Below, piece after piece: positions 1 to 7,466 of a DNA stretch of 64,000 nucleotides. The notes below the pieces were generated by a model. That model was not told the origin of the DNA. It saw nothing but the letters and a program-made list of their open reading frames with translations, and ran no database searches. A program made the translations under genes and the position numbers. Origin of the DNA: Mycobacterium sp. SMC-2 (GTDB taxonomy: Bacteria; Actinomycetota; Actinomycetes; Mycobacteriales; Mycobacteriaceae); the NCBI RefSeq assembly GCF_025263485.1, contig NZ_CP079863.1, forward strand, positions 434,001-498,000, given 5' to 3'. How positions within the stretch are numbered: position 1 is the stretch's first letter; each line of letters opens with the position of its first letter.

Positions 1-94
1 CTTCGCGCAGCCGCGCGTAGGTCGGGTACGGGTCGGCGATGATGCCGGTGTCGTAGGGGTCGTAGTAGACGTCGGTGTCGTTGGCGACCGTCAT
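1..94 (-). CDS. Cytochrome P450, N-terminal fragment (runs off the left edge)
   Basis: Only the first 31 codons are inside the window. The peptide begins MTVANDTDVYYDPYDTGI and continues with DPYPTYARLRE, the N-terminal segment typical of bacterial soluble P450s, where a DPYP element precedes the first helix. P450s are heme monooxygenases fed by ferredoxin. The gene lies just downstream of the remnant SDR on the same strand, 10 bp apart, so the two probably formed one oxidation operon. Subfamily cannot be judged from this fragment. Confidence 0.7.
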   Translation of the reverse strand, partial: MTVANDTDVYYDPYDTGIIADPYPTYARLRE

Positions 95-104
95 CGTGTC
101 TTCC

Positions 105-419
105 TTACTTCAGGCAGCTGCCGGCGTCCACGGGGAGTGTGACGCCGGTGATGTAGCGCGCTTCGTCGGAGGCCAGGAACAGCACCGCGTTGCTGATGTC
201 TTCGGGGGTCACCCAGGGAATGGGCAGGTAGTGGAAGCTCTGGCACACCGGTGCGAGGTCGTCGGGTCCGGGGTTTTCCAATTCGGGCCGGAAGGCGCGG
301 TAGGTGGCCTCGTTCAGCAATAACGGCGAACTCGTGTGCATCGGGAGGACGGCGTGGCTCGGGCCTTGCCCACGCGCCGCGCCCGTCACGAACGCGACCT
401 TGCCGTCCATCCGGCCCAT
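105..419 (-). pseudogene. Mycofactocin-coupled SDR gene with its centre deleted in frame
   Basis: The ATG at 419 is preceded by a good GGAGGT site. The first ~24 residues carry the Rossmann glycine motif VTGAARGQG followed by SHA, characteristic of mycofactocin-associated short-chain dehydrogenases. The last ~75 residues match the C-terminus of the same family ([33 protein letters not shown]). The two halves are joined directly: 104 residues remain where the family has about 275. The catalytic Ser/Tyr/Lys region and the NNAG motif are missing, so the product cannot be an active dehydrogenase. The frame is preserved through the junction. It sits immediately upstream of a P450 gene, a common pairing. 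Identity of the family is a recollection; the loss of the middle is plain in the translation. Confidence 0.75.
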
Positions 420-527
420 CGCCACCTCCATTCGCGGCCTTTTGGGCGATCGCCCAAATTTACCCGCACCCATGTCTAGCAGCGGGGACACCGGGCAGTC
501 AAGGCGTCAACGGGAGGTGATGGCGGC

Positions 528-745
528 GTGACGGACAGCACGGACACCACCGCGCCGGTATTGACCGATCCGTACAACGACCTCATCTCCCCCGGCGGCT
601 TGAGACGCGCGCCGTGCTCGAGGTGGGCATCCCGACCTACGCGGCCGCGATCGTGTCCGAATCTGTGAAGATTTGCCACCCGGGTGTGAAGGCTTCGTTA
701 AGAACGCGGCACGCCCACGCTCCGCCCTGCACCGTGGAGGTATGA
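528..745 (+). pseudogene. Short unidentified ORF with a probable 1-base frameshift
   Basis: A GTG at 528 has a strong GGGAGG site eight bases upstream and starts a peptide VTDSTDTTAPVLTDPYNDLI. The frame then closes early. Adding one base in the C run near 589-593 would connect it to LETRAVLEVGIPTYAAAIVS and end at a TGA at 743-745, giving about 72 residues. That TGA overlaps the ATG of the next gene (TATGA), an arrangement seen in translationally coupled genes. I do not recognise the product. It may be a remnant of a longer gene, a small real gene with a sequencing error, or chance. Confidence 0.3.
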
Positions 746-1593
746 CGCTCTCCGAGCTGCTTCCGTCGCCGGGGCGTGGGCGCAACCCCGGCGTCGACCG
801 CGCGATCTGGCCGTTGCGGCTGGACCGGTCAATGACGTTGTCCAGCGTGCAAGTTCGCGCGCGTGCCGACCGCCTGCGTGTGACGGCGGCGTATGCCGTC
901 CTGCTGCTCGCCGTCTCGCTCACCCTGACGGCACTGGGGGCGCACACCCGCGCCGCGGTCGTCAGCGAAATGAGCACCAACCTGCACAACCTGGCGCACG
1001 GCCACCTGGGCAGCTTGGTCGGCAGCGCGTTCGTCAGCGACGGCGGCGACGTCTATCTGTGGTTGCCGGGGCTGGTGTGCTTGCTGGCGCTGGGCGAACT
1101 GATCTGGCACGGAAGGGGTTTGCTGATCACCTTCGCCATCGGCCACATCGGCGCGACCTTGATCGTCGCGGTCGGGCTGGTCGCCGCGGTGGAGACGGGA
1201 TGGCTGCCGTTCTCGGTTGCGCGCGCCACCGACGTCGGGATCAGCTACGGCGCGGTGTGCGTGCTGGGCGCCCTGACCGCATCGATACCGTCGCGCCGGC
1301 GTCCGGCCTGGATCGGTTGGTGGCTTGGCGTCGCGGCGCTGGCAACGTTTGACGCGGACTTCACCCCGTTCGGTCACCTTCTGGCGCTGCTCCTTGGCAT
1401 GGGCTTGTCGTTTCGCTTGCCCTCGATCGCCCGCTGGACGCCCGCGCACGCGGCCCTGCTCGTCGTCGGCGCCGCCTTCGGCTACTTCGTACTGTCGGAA
1501 TGGTCGTCGCCTGTGGCTCCCGCCGCCGGGTTGACGGGCGTGATGTGCGCCCTGCTCGCCAGTCGGGTGATGAGGCGCTCTACCGCCGTGTGA
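742..1593 (+). CDS. Rhomboid-like integral membrane protein
   Basis: A 283-residue polytopic protein. After a basic N-terminal stretch it has a first hydrophobic helix (about residues 45-65), an extracytoplasmic stretch with THNL/GHLGSLVGSAF-like residues, and then at least five more membrane segments. Glycine-rich helices such as GHIGATLIVAVGL and GHLLALLLGMGL recall the rhomboid fold, and mycobacteria carry a family annotated rhomboid-like. I do not see the canonical GxSG serine motif (the nearest is GISYG), so protease activity is doubtful. The ATG at 742 is used because it starts at the end of the upstream small ORF; a GGAGG lies only one base upstream, so a start at 832 or leaderless initiation is possible. 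Convergent with the GH172 gene, 4 bp apart. Confidence 0.6.
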   Translation: MTLSELLPSPGRGRNPGVDRAIWPLRLDRSMTLSSVQVRARADRLRVTAAYAVLLLAVSLTLTALGAHTRAAVVSEMSTNLHNLAHGHLGSLVGSAFVSDGGDVYLWLPGLVCLLALGELIWHGRGLLITFAIGHIGATLIVAVGLVAAVETGWLPFSVARATDVGISYGAVCVLGALTASIPSRRRPAWIGWWLGVAALATFDADFTPFGHLLALLLGMGLSFRLPSIARWTPAHAALLVVGAAFGYFVLSEWSSPVAPAAGLTGVMCALLASRVMRRSTAV

Positions 1594-1597
1594 TCGG

Positions 1598-3625
1598 TCA
1601 ACCGGTCACCGCTTCGATCTGGTAGCGGCTCGCCGTCCAGGGCGGTGAGTCGGGCGCAGGAGTCAGGGTGATTGCCAGCTGCGCTTTGCCCGCGGTGACC
1701 GATGGCGGCAAGAGGTACGTGTCATCGAGCCAGCGATGAAAAGTGTTGCCGCGCGGCTGTAACCAGGTCCCGGCGGGAACGCCGTCGACGGCGACGCCCG
1801 CCGATTGGAAGCCGTCCGCTTGGTCCGACGTGCGGCGCAGCAGGACGCCGCGGTTGCCCGGGTCGGTTTCGACATGGAAGGTGATCGCGGCACTGGTGGC
1901 GCGGACCGACCCGATGACCGGACGGGTGTCCTCGTTGCCTTCGTATTGGCTGACCAGCAGCTGATCCGTGGCGTCGGCGTCGGCGTAGCCGTGCAGGAGG
2001 CGACTGTCCGGATCGCTGGGGCGGACGTCGTCGCCGGGCGCGAGAACGTCGTTGGGCTGCGTGTAGAGGAAAGCGGTTGAGCTGTAGTCGGGTTGGACCA
2101 TGTTCCGCTTGCCGTGCTCGATACCGAAGCGGATCGCGGAGCGGTAGTCGATGGCATCGGCGAGCATGAGCCGATAGACGGCGACGCAATAGTCTGCGCA
2201 GCCGCCGGTGGCCGTGCGCTGATCGGGTTGTCCGGTGAGCGGGCCGGTGAAGCGGGTGCCGTCCTTGAAATACCAGCCGCCCTCGTAGAGGTCCTCGGTG
2301 CCGGTGCCATACCACTGCGGCGAGTCGGCACCGTCCGTGTACACGCGCTCGGCTCCCTCGAGAAAGTAAGGGGCGCCGTCACTGAAAGCGGTCCTGATTC
2401 GGGAACCGCGAATGGTATGGCTGACGCCGACGAATTTGCCGTGGCCCTGCTCGTCGGCGAACAGCCAGTCCCGGCCGAAGATCGTCGGCGCGGCGTGCGA
2501 GCGAGCGGTGAAATAGCCGGCACGGCCGCCGGCCAGCGCGGGCGCCCATTGCGCGTCGGGGGCGGTGGTCACGTCACTGTCGATTCCCTCAACCGGGTTG
2601 TCGGTGGCGTTCACGAGCGTGATGCGAGCTTCGTGCGCGAACGGCATCGGCCACCAGGCGGACAACGACAACGACCCACCGGGCTCCGGGGTCGTGGCGA
2701 ACATCAGCGCACGCACGGTGTTGCTGCCCAGGCCGGCACCGAAGAACTCCCCGAGCGGAGAGTCGACCGTGGTCCGGCCGTCGAATTCCATCTGCAGCCG
2801 CAGGGCGCTCAGGAGTTGGTCCGCCGGTGGTGGTAGTTGCAGTCGTAGCTGTGAAATGCTGCCCGGACCGGTTGACTCCGCGATCGTCGCCCCGGCGCCG
2901 GCGGGAAGCTTGACAACCCGGATGTCGTGCGCCGCCGTGGATTTTGCCGGCTTTGGGTCGGCGGTGCCCGCGGCGCGCAGCGTGGCGAGTACGTCGAGCG
3001 CGGGGTCTGAGGGCGAGAAGGTGGTCACGCCCTCGGCCGTCGGGAATTGGCGGTAGTCGACGTGGTAGTACTCGAGATTGGATGTGACGCTGATGCGCAT
3101 CGAGCGGCGGTAGGGCATGGGGACCTTGATGTAAACACCGCCCGGTGACTGCGCCGCATTGGCCACCAACGGCCATTCGAATGGCGCACCCAGCGCACCA
3201 TCGACCACCGATTGCAGGGGCGCGTCCAACACGGTGCGTCCATCCAGTTCGACGCGGATGTTTCCGATGCGGGTCACCTTTCCCCCGTCCCGGGTGAACC
3301 AGATCGAATCCACCTCGCCGGCACCGCGATCCTCCGCGACGACGCAGCCGGCACCCCCCGGCGCCAAGCATCCACCGGTGCCGTTGCGGTTCCCGGTGGA
3401 GAGGTCGAAATCACCGCCGCTGCGATCGAAGCTGGACAGCTGCAGGGATCGCGTGTCGGTGCGCAGGTAGGGCAACAGGTCCAACCGGCGGTAGGTGTCC
3501 CAGCCGATCAGCCTTTCGCCGGGGCCATTGGGCTCGGCAGCCGCCACGGCGGTGGCGGTCACACCGGCGGCCGTAGACAGCGCAACGGTCAATGTTGCGC
3601 ACCACACGCGAATAGCCACCGGCAT
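1598..3625 (-). CDS. Secreted GH172 (DUF2961) protein, putative arabinofuranosidase
   Basis: 675 residues. The N-terminus is a classical Sec signal peptide (positive start, hydrophobic core, AVAAAEP cleavage region near residue 30). The body is a DUF2961 double jelly-roll protein; the diagnostic motif YGTGTEDLYEGGWYF is at about residue 435 with its conserved Glu. DUF2961 is now family GH172, whose members include exo-alpha-D-arabinofuranosidases acting on mycobacterial arabinan and fructofuranose transferases. A secreted copy in a mycobacterium would be placed to trim arabinogalactan or lipoarabinomannan of the cell's own envelope or of neighbours. Substrate is an inference. M. tuberculosis has a shorter DUF2961 protein (Rv3707c as I recall it). 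The gene stands alone; its promoter should lie in the AT-richer stretch beyond 3626. Confidence 0.8.
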   Translation of the reverse strand: MPVAIRVWCATLTVALSTAAGVTATAVAAAEPNGPGERLIGWDTYRRLDLLPYLRTDTRSLQLSSFDRSGGDFDLSTGNRNGTGGCLAPGGAGCVVAEDRGAGEVDSIWFTRDGGKVTRIGNIRVELDGRTVLDAPLQSVVDGALGAPFEWPLVANAAQSPGGVYIKVPMPYRRSMRISVTSNLEYYHVDYRQFPTAEGVTTFSPSDPALDVLATLRAAGTADPKPAKSTAAHDIRVVKLPAGAGATIAESTGPGSISQLRLQLPPPADQLLSALRLQMEFDGRTTVDSPLGEFFGAGLGSNTVRALMFATTPEPGGSLSLSAWWPMPFAHEARITLVNATDNPVEGIDSDVTTAPDAQWAPALAGGRAGYFTARSHAAPTIFGRDWLFADEQGHGKFVGVSHTIRGSRIRTAFSDGAPYFLEGAERVYTDGADSPQWYGTGTEDLYEGGWYFKDGTRFTGPLTGQPDQRTATGGCADYCVAVYRLMLADAIDYRSAIRFGIEHGKRNMVQPDYSSTAFLYTQPNDVLAPGDDVRPSDPDSRLLHGYADADATDQLLVSQYEGNEDTRPVIGSVRATSAAITFHVETDPGNRGVLLRRTSDQADGFQSAGVAVDGVPAGTWLQPRGNTFHRWLDDTYLLPPSVTAGKAQLAITLTPAPDSPPWTASRYQIEAVTG

Positions 3626-4191
3626 AGCATCAAAGCTTACTTTTCCCGGTCTGGTTGACCAGATTTAGCAACCTAACGGCGATCCCATCAACCGCACGTT
3701 CACATGGAATGCATTCAAGCCGTTGATAGTTCGGGGCCTAGGCCGGGATCAGCACGAACGTATCTGCCGGCGTGGTCAGTGCAGCCGTACTATCAGGCCT
3801 ACCGAATCCAGCCGCCGGATCTCAAATGGGCATAGCAAAATCGGGAGACGCGAACAGTTGGCCGATTCGTACCGGTCAAACCCGTATGACGGTTCCCCCG
3901 AACACGTTTCACATCGCCCTGCATTGTTCGAAATGTAGGTCGGATCGTGCGCCGTTCCATTTTATCGCGCCATCGGCGTGTGCGGAAGCTTTTGGAAAAT
4001 GAATGCAAAGTCGTGGCCATCACCCGGGCATCCCCGTACGAAGCGGCTCCGCGCGGACGACGATCGCCGGCCTTCAATCAGTTGACGTAAATCACCTCAA
4101 TTTTGGTGAATCCCATGACATCCCGCTGTGCGCTCACGTAACATGGCTCACCTCGGGCGAAACATATCTCCATCTATCGGACGGAGTGGTT
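3626..4191. other. Long intergenic region without a convincing gene
   Basis: 566 bp between the divergent GH172 gene and the first micro-lipoprotein gene. Small open frames exist on both strands but none has a ribosome site plus a recognisable product. The composition is more AT-rich than the flanks. It contains a perfect 10-bp palindrome GAATGCATTC at 3707-3716, and an inverted repeat TCACC-N8-GGTGA at 4092-4109 that abuts the conserved GAATCCCATG upstream of the small gene. Promoters for both flanking genes must lie here. Confidence 0.5.
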
Positions 4192-4314
4192 ATGTCTCGT
4201 GTGAAGTACAAAGTTGCTGTCGGCCTGATCCTGGCCTTTACCGCTGCTACAGCCTCTGGTTGCACAGTACCGCTAACGATCGATTGCGGGCCTAACCTGA
4301 CCTGCACGCCATAG
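4192..4314 (+). CDS. Micro-lipoprotein-like peptide, copy 1 (40 aa)
   Basis: The ATG at 4192 follows ACGGAGTGGTT, a ribosome-site-like stretch. The 40-residue product starts MSRVKYKVAVGLILAFTA, a basic start followed by a hydrophobic core, then ATASGC at residues 19-24. That resembles a lipobox although position -3 is Ala rather than Leu. Only 16 residues follow the Cys, rich in Cys, Pro and Thr. If processed, the mature product would be a lipid-anchored peptide of 17 residues; if not, a small membrane or secreted peptide. I do not know a named family. The near-identical copy at 4779 supports it being translated, since similarity is strongest in the reading frame. Confidence 0.6.
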   Translation: MSRVKYKVAVGLILAFTAATASGCTVPLTIDCGPNLTCTP

Positions 4315-4335
4315 GGCTACCCGACAGCCCATCGA

Positions 4336-4429
4336 GGGGTTGCGCTACTGGCACGCTCTACTTGGTACGGCCCACTTTTGGGCCTATCGAGTTTCGTGGC
4401 ATGGGCGTGCCAGTTAGGGCAGCAACCCC
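4336..4429 (+). other. Long imperfect stem-loop after peptide gene 1
   Basis: Left arm 4336-4356 (ggggttgcgctactggcacgc, given here as GGGGTTGC then ACTGGCACGC) pairs with right arm 4405-4429 (GCGTGCCAGT then GCAACCCC), with a few bulged bases. The ~48-base loop carries a smaller GGCCCA/TGGGCC hairpin. There is no U-run, so it is not a standard intrinsic terminator; an RNA structure or a 3' protective element is more likely. Confidence 0.6.
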
Positions 4430-4513
4430 CCGCACCGCGCTTCGGCGAAACTGCATGCGCGTCAGGAGCTTTCATCGAGTAGCGGTTTAGCACGCTCGCA
4501 GTGAGGCGCTGCC

Positions 4514-4535
4514 CGCGACGAATTGGTTCGTCGCG
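4514..4535. other. Perfect 9-bp stem-loop with TTGG loop
   Basis: CGCGACGAA (4514-4522), loop TTGG, TTCGTCGCG (4527-4535). It is a strong hairpin without a following U-run. It could terminate transcription in the mycobacterial manner (I-shaped terminator) for peptide gene 1 or belong to a longer folded RNA. Confidence 0.5.
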
Positions 4536-4778
4536 TCATCCGGGCCGTTTCGTGTGGCTTCTCTGTCAGCCCAGCGCGGCCGGCGGCGTGACAGAACGCT
4601 TTAACCGTTGTGGCACAAAGAGAATCACGCCGGAGAAAGTCAAAGAATTGTTCCCGACTTCGATCAGCTGATCAGGAATTTTTCGCACATTTCCTGAATC
4701 CCATGGGATTTCGTATTGCGCTCACGTAGTATAACGATTCTCGGGCGTAACATTTCTCCTCAACGGATGGAGTGGTTC

Positions 4779-4907
4779 ATGTCTCGTTTGAAGTGCAAGG
4801 TTGTTGTCGGCCTGGTCCTGGCATTCACCGCGTTGACAAGCTCCGGTTGCACATTCCCAACCATCTCGTGCACCGGTTCGCCCACCGGAATCACCTGCTC
4901 GCCATAG
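4779..4907 (+). CDS. Micro-lipoprotein-like peptide, copy 2 (42 aa)
   Basis: The ATG at 4779 follows ATGGAGTGGTTC, almost the same leader as copy 1. The 42-residue product starts MSRLKCKVVVGLVLAFTA and has TSSGC at residues 20-24, then a Cys/Thr/Pro/Gly-rich tail with three more cysteines in total after the lipobox Cys. Compared with copy 1, the first 25 residues are about 70% identical by eye, while the tails keep only the pattern of Cys and the final CxP. Function unknown. The likeliest classes are a small lipoprotein or a small secreted cysteine-containing peptide. Confidence 0.6.
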   Translation: MSRLKCKVVVGLVLAFTALTSSGCTFPTISCTGSPTGITCSP

Positions 4908-4927
4908 GGCTTGGCCCTTCGCGACGT

Positions 4928-4986
4928 CGGCGGGATGCGCTGACTGGCACGCTTGCGGGTGCCAGTCAGCGTACTGATCCCCGCCG
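4928..4986 (+). other. Stem-loop after peptide gene 2, 11-bp perfect core
   Basis: GCTGACTGGCA (4939-4949) pairs with TGCCAGTCAGC (4960-4970) around a 10-base loop, and the outer CGGCGGG/CCCGCCG pair extends the stem. The ACTGGCACGC string is shared with the stem-loop after peptide gene 1, so the structure is conserved between copies although flanks differ. No U-run follows. Confidence 0.6.
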
Positions 4987-4993
4987 CGTGACT

Positions 4994-5028
4994 ATTTGAA
5001 AGCGGCTGGTGCTCAGGCGCTTTCAAAT
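4994..5028. other. Perfect 11-bp stem-loop
   Basis: ATTTGAAAGCG (4994-5004) pairs exactly with CGCTTTCAAAT (5018-5028) around a 13-base loop. It comes 8 bp after the previous stem-loop. The CGCTTTCA arm matches a partial GCTTTCA in the corresponding place of copy 1 (about 4469-4475). Confidence 0.55.
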
Positions 5029-5305
5029 GGCTGGCGCATCGCCTTGAGATGTGCCGCGCCATGACATAGAGGGGGTGACACACAGAGAACCACGCTGCCT
5101 TTGGCGCGCTTGCTTGATACCTCGGCGCGCAGCCGTGCCGAAACCCGGTAGCTCCGAACGACTCACGGGGTCGGGCTGCGGTCTTTTGCGGCCATTTATC
5201 GCCCGCATCAGCGCGTGGCCACGGTGAAAAGTTGCCTGGGCGCTGTGACACGAGCGAATCAAAGCCCGACAACCCGCCGGCGCGCGGGCCAAAGCTAGCT
5301 CACCC

Positions 5306-6337
5306 CTACTTGTGGTCTTTCTTCAGGTTCGTATCCCGGCTGGGCTGAACGCGTTTCGGTTCGCCCGGCATTTTCGGGTAATTCGGCGGATACGGCATGT
5401 CGCCCAGGCCGCGCTCTTCGTCGGCCTCGGCCATCTCGATCAATGGCGCGATCGACTGCGCCACCTCATCCATTGCGGCCCAGGGGTCCCGGCGGCCCTT
5501 CACCAGGTCGGGAACCGTCGCAATGGTGTAGTCGTCGGGTTCCGCGTCGGCCAGTTCATCCCATGTCAGCGGCGTCGATACCGTCGCGATCGGGGTGCGC
5601 CGCACCGAGTAAGCCGACGCCATGGTGCGGTCCCGGGCGTTCTGATTGAAGTCCAGAAAGACCCGCGCGCCCCGCTTCTCCTTCCACCATTCGGTGGTGA
5701 CCGCCTCCGGCGCGCGTCGCTCTACCTCGCGGGCCAGCGCGATGCCGGCGCGGCGCACCTCGATGAAATCCCAATCGGTGGCGATCCGGAGAAACACGTG
5801 GATCCCGCGACCGCCGGAGGTTTTGGGGTATCCCACCAGGCCCAGCTCGTCGAGCAACGGTCGCAAGACGTCGACCGCGACCGTACGCGCCTGCTCGAAA
5901 GCGACCCCAGGCTGCGGATCCAGATCGACGCGCAACTCGTCGGGATGGTCGGTGTCCGGACAGCGCACCTGCCACGGGTGCAACGTGATGGTGCCCATCT
6001 GTGCCGCCCACACGATCGCCGACGGGTGCGTCACCTTCAGGGCGTCCGCGGTGCGTCCCGAGGGGAACGTCACCCGGCAGGTCTGCAGATAGTCGGGATG
6101 GTGCCGCGGAATCCGCTTCTGGTAGATCTCCTCGCCGTCGATGCCGTCCGGGAAGCGCTGCAGATGGGTGGGCCGGTCGCGCAGCGCGTCGAGCATCGGA
6201 CCGCCCGCCACGGCGCGGTAGTACTCGACTAGCCGACGCTTGGTGCCGTTGGCGCCCAGCTTGGGGAAATAGACCTTGTCCGGGCTGGTCAGGCGCACCG
6301 CAATACCGTCTACGTCGAGCTCTTCTGCAGCGGCCAT
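5306..6337 (-). CDS. Prim-PolC, LigD-type primase-polymerase (Rv3730c family)
   Basis: A 343-residue stand-alone archaeo-eukaryotic primase-like polymerase domain as in LigD. Motif I DLDPQPG (residues 138-144) supplies the catalytic aspartates, motif II is SGGRGIH (174-180), and motif III lies in FLDFNQN (227-233). The protein copies short gaps in DNA and can insert ribonucleotides; in mycobacteria Prim-PolC works with LigC in base excision repair gap filling. The ATG at 6337 is preferred over a GTG two codons upstream. It diverges from ligC with only 26 bp between starts, so the two must share a compact bidirectional promoter and probably have leaderless transcripts. Lysine-rich tail at the C-terminus. 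Length matches the M. tuberculosis homologue (346). Confidence 0.9.
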   Translation of the reverse strand: MAAAEELDVDGIAVRLTSPDKVYFPKLGANGTKRRLVEYYRAVAGGPMLDALRDRPTHLQRFPDGIDGEEIYQKRIPRHHPDYLQTCRVTFPSGRTADALKVTHPSAIVWAAQMGTITLHPWQVRCPDTDHPDELRVDLDPQPGVAFEQARTVAVDVLRPLLDELGLVGYPKTSGGRGIHVFLRIATDWDFIEVRRAGIALAREVERRAPEAVTTEWWKEKRGARVFLDFNQNARDRTMASAYSVRRTPIATVSTPLTWDELADAEPDDYTIATVPDLVKGRRDPWAAMDEVAQSIAPLIEMAEADEERGLGDMPYPPNYPKMPGEPKRVQPSRDTNLKKDHK

Positions 6338-6363
6338 ACACACGATTCCAGCACAATTAGGCT

Positions 6364-7434
6364 ATGGACCTACCTGTGATGCCCCCGGTGTCGCCGATGC
6401 TGGCCAAACCGGTGCGGTCGATTCCGCCGGGCGCGTCATACGAGCCGAAATGGGACGGCTTCAGGTCCATCTGTTTCCGTGACGGGGACGAAGTCGAGCT
6501 GGGCAGTCGCAACGAGCGGCCCATGACGCGGTATTTCCCCGAGTTGGTGGCCGCGGTGCGGGCGGAGCTGCCCGAGCGCTGCGTGATAGACGGGGAGATC
6601 GTCATCGCCACCGACCACGGCCTGGATTTCGAGGCGCTACAACAACGCATCCATCCGGCGGATTCGCGGGTGCGGATGCTGGCCGAGGCGACGCCGGCGT
6701 CCTTCATCGCGTTCGACTTGCTTGCCGTGGGCGACGACGACTACACGGGGCGACCGTTCAGCGAGCGGCGCGCCGCCCTCGTCGACGCGCTGGCGGGATC
6801 CGGCCCGTCGATCCATGTCACGCCGGCCACCACCGACATCGATATCGCGCACCGCTGGTTCGACGAATTCGAGGGGGCCGGCCTCGACGGTGTCATCGCC
6901 AAGCCACTGACCGTCACCTATCAGCCCGACAAGCGCGTCATGTTCAAGATCAAGCACGAGCGGACCGCCGACTGCGTGGTCGCCGGCTATCGCGTGCACA
7001 AGTCCGGCGGTGACGCGATCGGCTCGCTGCTGCTCGGGCTCTACCAACAGGACGGCCAACTCGCGTCCGTCGGCGTGATCGGCGCCTTCCCGATGGCCGA
7101 ACGGCGGCGCCTGTTCGCCGAACTGCAGCCGCTCGTCACCGATTTCGAAGGCCACCCGTGGAGCTGGGCCGCCCACGAGGCGGGCGAACGAACGCCGCGC
7201 AAGAACGAATTCTCGCGCTGGAACGCCGGAAAGGATCTTTCGTTCGTGCCGCTGCGGCCGGAGCGCGTGGTCGAGGTCCGCTACGACCACATGGAAGGGC
7301 GGCGTTTCCGTCACACCGCGCAGTTCAACCGGTGGCGCCCAGACCGCGAACCACGCTCGTGCACATACGAACAACTCGAGCAGCCGGTAACCTTCAGCCT
7401 CGGTGACATCGTGCCCGGCCTGGGATCGGGCTAG
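6364..7434 (+). CDS. ligC: ATP-dependent DNA ligase LigC
   Basis: 356 residues comprising adenylation and OB-fold domains only. The AMP-accepting lysine is K29 in EPKWDGFR (motif I). Other nucleotidyl-transferase motifs are visible: GSRNERPMTRYF (Ia/RxxN), VIDGEIV (III region), FIAFDLLAV, DGVIAKP (IV) and MFKIKH (V), then motif VI RPERVVEVRYD near residue 300. It seals nicks and acts with Prim-PolC in base-excision repair and as a backup in non-homologous end joining. The ATG at 6364 begins about 26 bp from the opposite start, and the sequence just before it (CAATTAGGCT) leaves no room for a ribosome site, so leaderless initiation is likely. Synteny with Rv3730c-Rv3731 supports the assignment. 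Confidence 0.93.
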   Translation: MDLPVMPPVSPMLAKPVRSIPPGASYEPKWDGFRSICFRDGDEVELGSRNERPMTRYFPELVAAVRAELPERCVIDGEIVIATDHGLDFEALQQRIHPADSRVRMLAEATPASFIAFDLLAVGDDDYTGRPFSERRAALVDALAGSGPSIHVTPATTDIDIAHRWFDEFEGAGLDGVIAKPLTVTYQPDKRVMFKIKHERTADCVVAGYRVHKSGGDAIGSLLLGLYQQDGQLASVGVIGAFPMAERRRLFAELQPLVTDFEGHPWSWAAHEAGERTPRKNEFSRWNAGKDLSFVPLRPERVVEVRYDHMEGRRFRHTAQFNRWRPDREPRSCTYEQLEQPVTFSLGDIVPGLGSG

Positions 7435-7466
7435 GAGTGAACACCACGGCTCGAGGCTGTCTCGGC

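Larger units (their letters stand above)
4315..4778. other. Intergenic region with stem-loops between the two peptide genes
   Basis: 464 bp with no credible gene. It holds two stem-loops (listed separately) and, before the second peptide gene, a perfect palindrome GATCAGCTGATC near 4662-4673, an inverted repeat CAGGAA-N12-TTCCTG (4673-4696), and the conserved upstream block starting GAATCCCATG at 4696-4705. Confidence 0.5.
4092..5110 (+). repeat. Diverged tandem duplication of a ~0.5 kb peptide/stem-loop cassette
   Basis: Two units follow each other, roughly 4092-4640 and 4673-5110. Shared elements occur in the same order: an inverted repeat, then GAATCCCATG, then GCGCTCACGTA, CTCGGGCG and AACAT, then GGAGTGGTT before an ATG opening a 40-42 residue peptide, then CCATAGGGC at its end, a stem-loop containing ACTGGCACGC, a TCAGG-GCTTTCA stretch, and an AGAGAA-CCACG-like stretch further on. 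The coding parts are most similar; the downstream parts have decayed but keep the ability to fold. This is read directly from the sequence by eye, without a formal alignment. Confidence 0.75.
4908..5305. other. Intergenic region with two stem-loops, no convincing gene
   Basis: 398 bp between the second peptide gene and the convergent Prim-PolC gene. It carries the stem-loops at 4928-4986 and 4994-5028. The rest resembles a decayed copy of the sequence downstream of peptide gene 1. Open frames on the minus strand lack ribosome sites and family resemblance. Confidence 0.5.

Noticed and set aside
3723..4077. Small overlapping frames upstream of the first micro-lipoprotein gene
   Set aside because: Neither strand shows a ribosome site, signal peptide or recognised motif.
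4336..5028. Stem-loops considered as a CRISPR array or attenuator
   Set aside because: Only four stems of different sequence, no regular spacing and no repeated units of CRISPR length; no leader peptide with tandem amino-acid codons.
5023..5292. Possible 89-aa minus-strand gene downstream of the micro-lipoprotein cassette
   Set aside because: No ribosome site, no family signal, and the region overlaps decayed repeat sequence.
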